Assembly (NCBI GenBank): GCA_945910395.1
Contig: CAMDYX010000011.1
Coordinates: forward strand, 1 to 58,044
Direction of reading: 5' to 3'
DNA from: an uncultured Agathobacter sp.
GTDB lineage: Bacteria; Bacillota; Clostridia; Lachnospirales; Lachnospiraceae
Length of the DNA: 58,044 bases
The notes beneath the pieces were generated by a model. The model saw only the letters and a program-made list of their open reading frames with translations, did no database searches and was not told the origin of the DNA. This document shows positions 57,974 through 58,044 of the stretch, piece after piece (the stretch's first letter is position 1; each line of letters begins with the position of its first letter). The translations under genes were made by a program, and so were the position numbers.

Positions 57974-58044
57974 TTCGGGAATGTATTTTTGAATGAATTT
58001 GCATATTTGAATCAGAACCCACTCTCGTTTGTAAAAAGCGTAGC
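57974..58044. repeat. Dispersed palindromic repeat, left arm only (copy C, cut by window end)
   Basis: Positions 57991-58044 are identical to 56144-56197 over 54 bases, with weaker similarity back to 57974. The rest lies beyond the window. Confidence 0.88.

Noticed and set aside
56127-58044. Palindromic repeats as integron attC sites
   Set aside because: The core GTTRRRY/RYYYAAC boxes are not found, and the genes between copies have normal operators and terminators.

Overview
The window comes from a spore-forming, butyrate-producing Firmicute of the Lachnospiraceae type (Roseburia/Eubacterium/Coprococcus-like). Markers for this are a clear SpoIIID, a butyryl-CoA:acetate CoA-transferase, a CIRCE-controlled small heat-shock gene, a SEC-C-tagged methionine aminopeptidase, a lipoprotein GH5 cellulase and A+T-rich clostridial codon use. 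The species cannot be fixed from the sequence. No rRNA, tRNA or CRISPR array was found.

Layout. 0.3-5.7 kb: cell-envelope genes (NlpC/P60 hydrolase, membrane-anchored protein, map, transglutaminase-like protein, GH25 muramidase). 5.7-11.4 kb: a self-regulated-looking HTH protein, a possible small RNA, an Fe-S aldo/keto reductase, a CsoR-type repressor, the CoA-transferase with a Rex-like site in its promoter, and a glycosyltransferase. 11.5-31.2 kb: one long rightward exopolysaccharide locus led by a LytTR regulator. Its core is a Gram-positive Pel system: PelD with a fused, catalytically degenerate SDR domain and an intact RxxD c-di-GMP site, PelE, a large unknown membrane protein, a GT2, a DUF2194 PelA-like protein, PelF, PelG and a DUF4874/DUF4832 protein. 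A second module follows: a Wzx-like flippase, two GT2s, two proteins of unknown function and a DMT exporter.

31.2-43.2 kb: an rlmI-like rRNA methyltransferase whose 3' end is the attachment site of a 10.6-kb integrative mobilizable element. The att copies lie exactly 10,600 bp apart, and the right copy keeps the displaced C-terminal codons. The element carries a restriction-modification operon (RHH protein, C5-cytosine methyltransferase with an apparent ATT start, PmeII-like endonuclease), a RloC/PrrC-like ATPase that may be an RM-guarding RNase, a probable oriT, a MobV relaxase, a CHC2 primase fragment, a VapE helicase, Xis and Int. Repeated 9-bp putative Int arm sites sit at both ends. No type IV secretion genes are present, so transfer would need a helper.

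43.3-58.0 kb: hsp20, a GH3 hexosaminidase, nfo, a TrmA/RlmD-type methyltransferase, an A+T-rich McrB plus LlaJI/McrC-like restriction pair without a methyltransferase, coaX with an ECF pantothenate-type transporter behind a long leader, a NUDIX hydrolase, an SseB-like protein, a GH5 cellulase with a C-terminal CBM2-like domain, a small operator-controlled gene, spoIIID and an esterase. A large palindromic repeat of about 167 bp occurs whole at 56.1 kb and as half-copies at both window ends.
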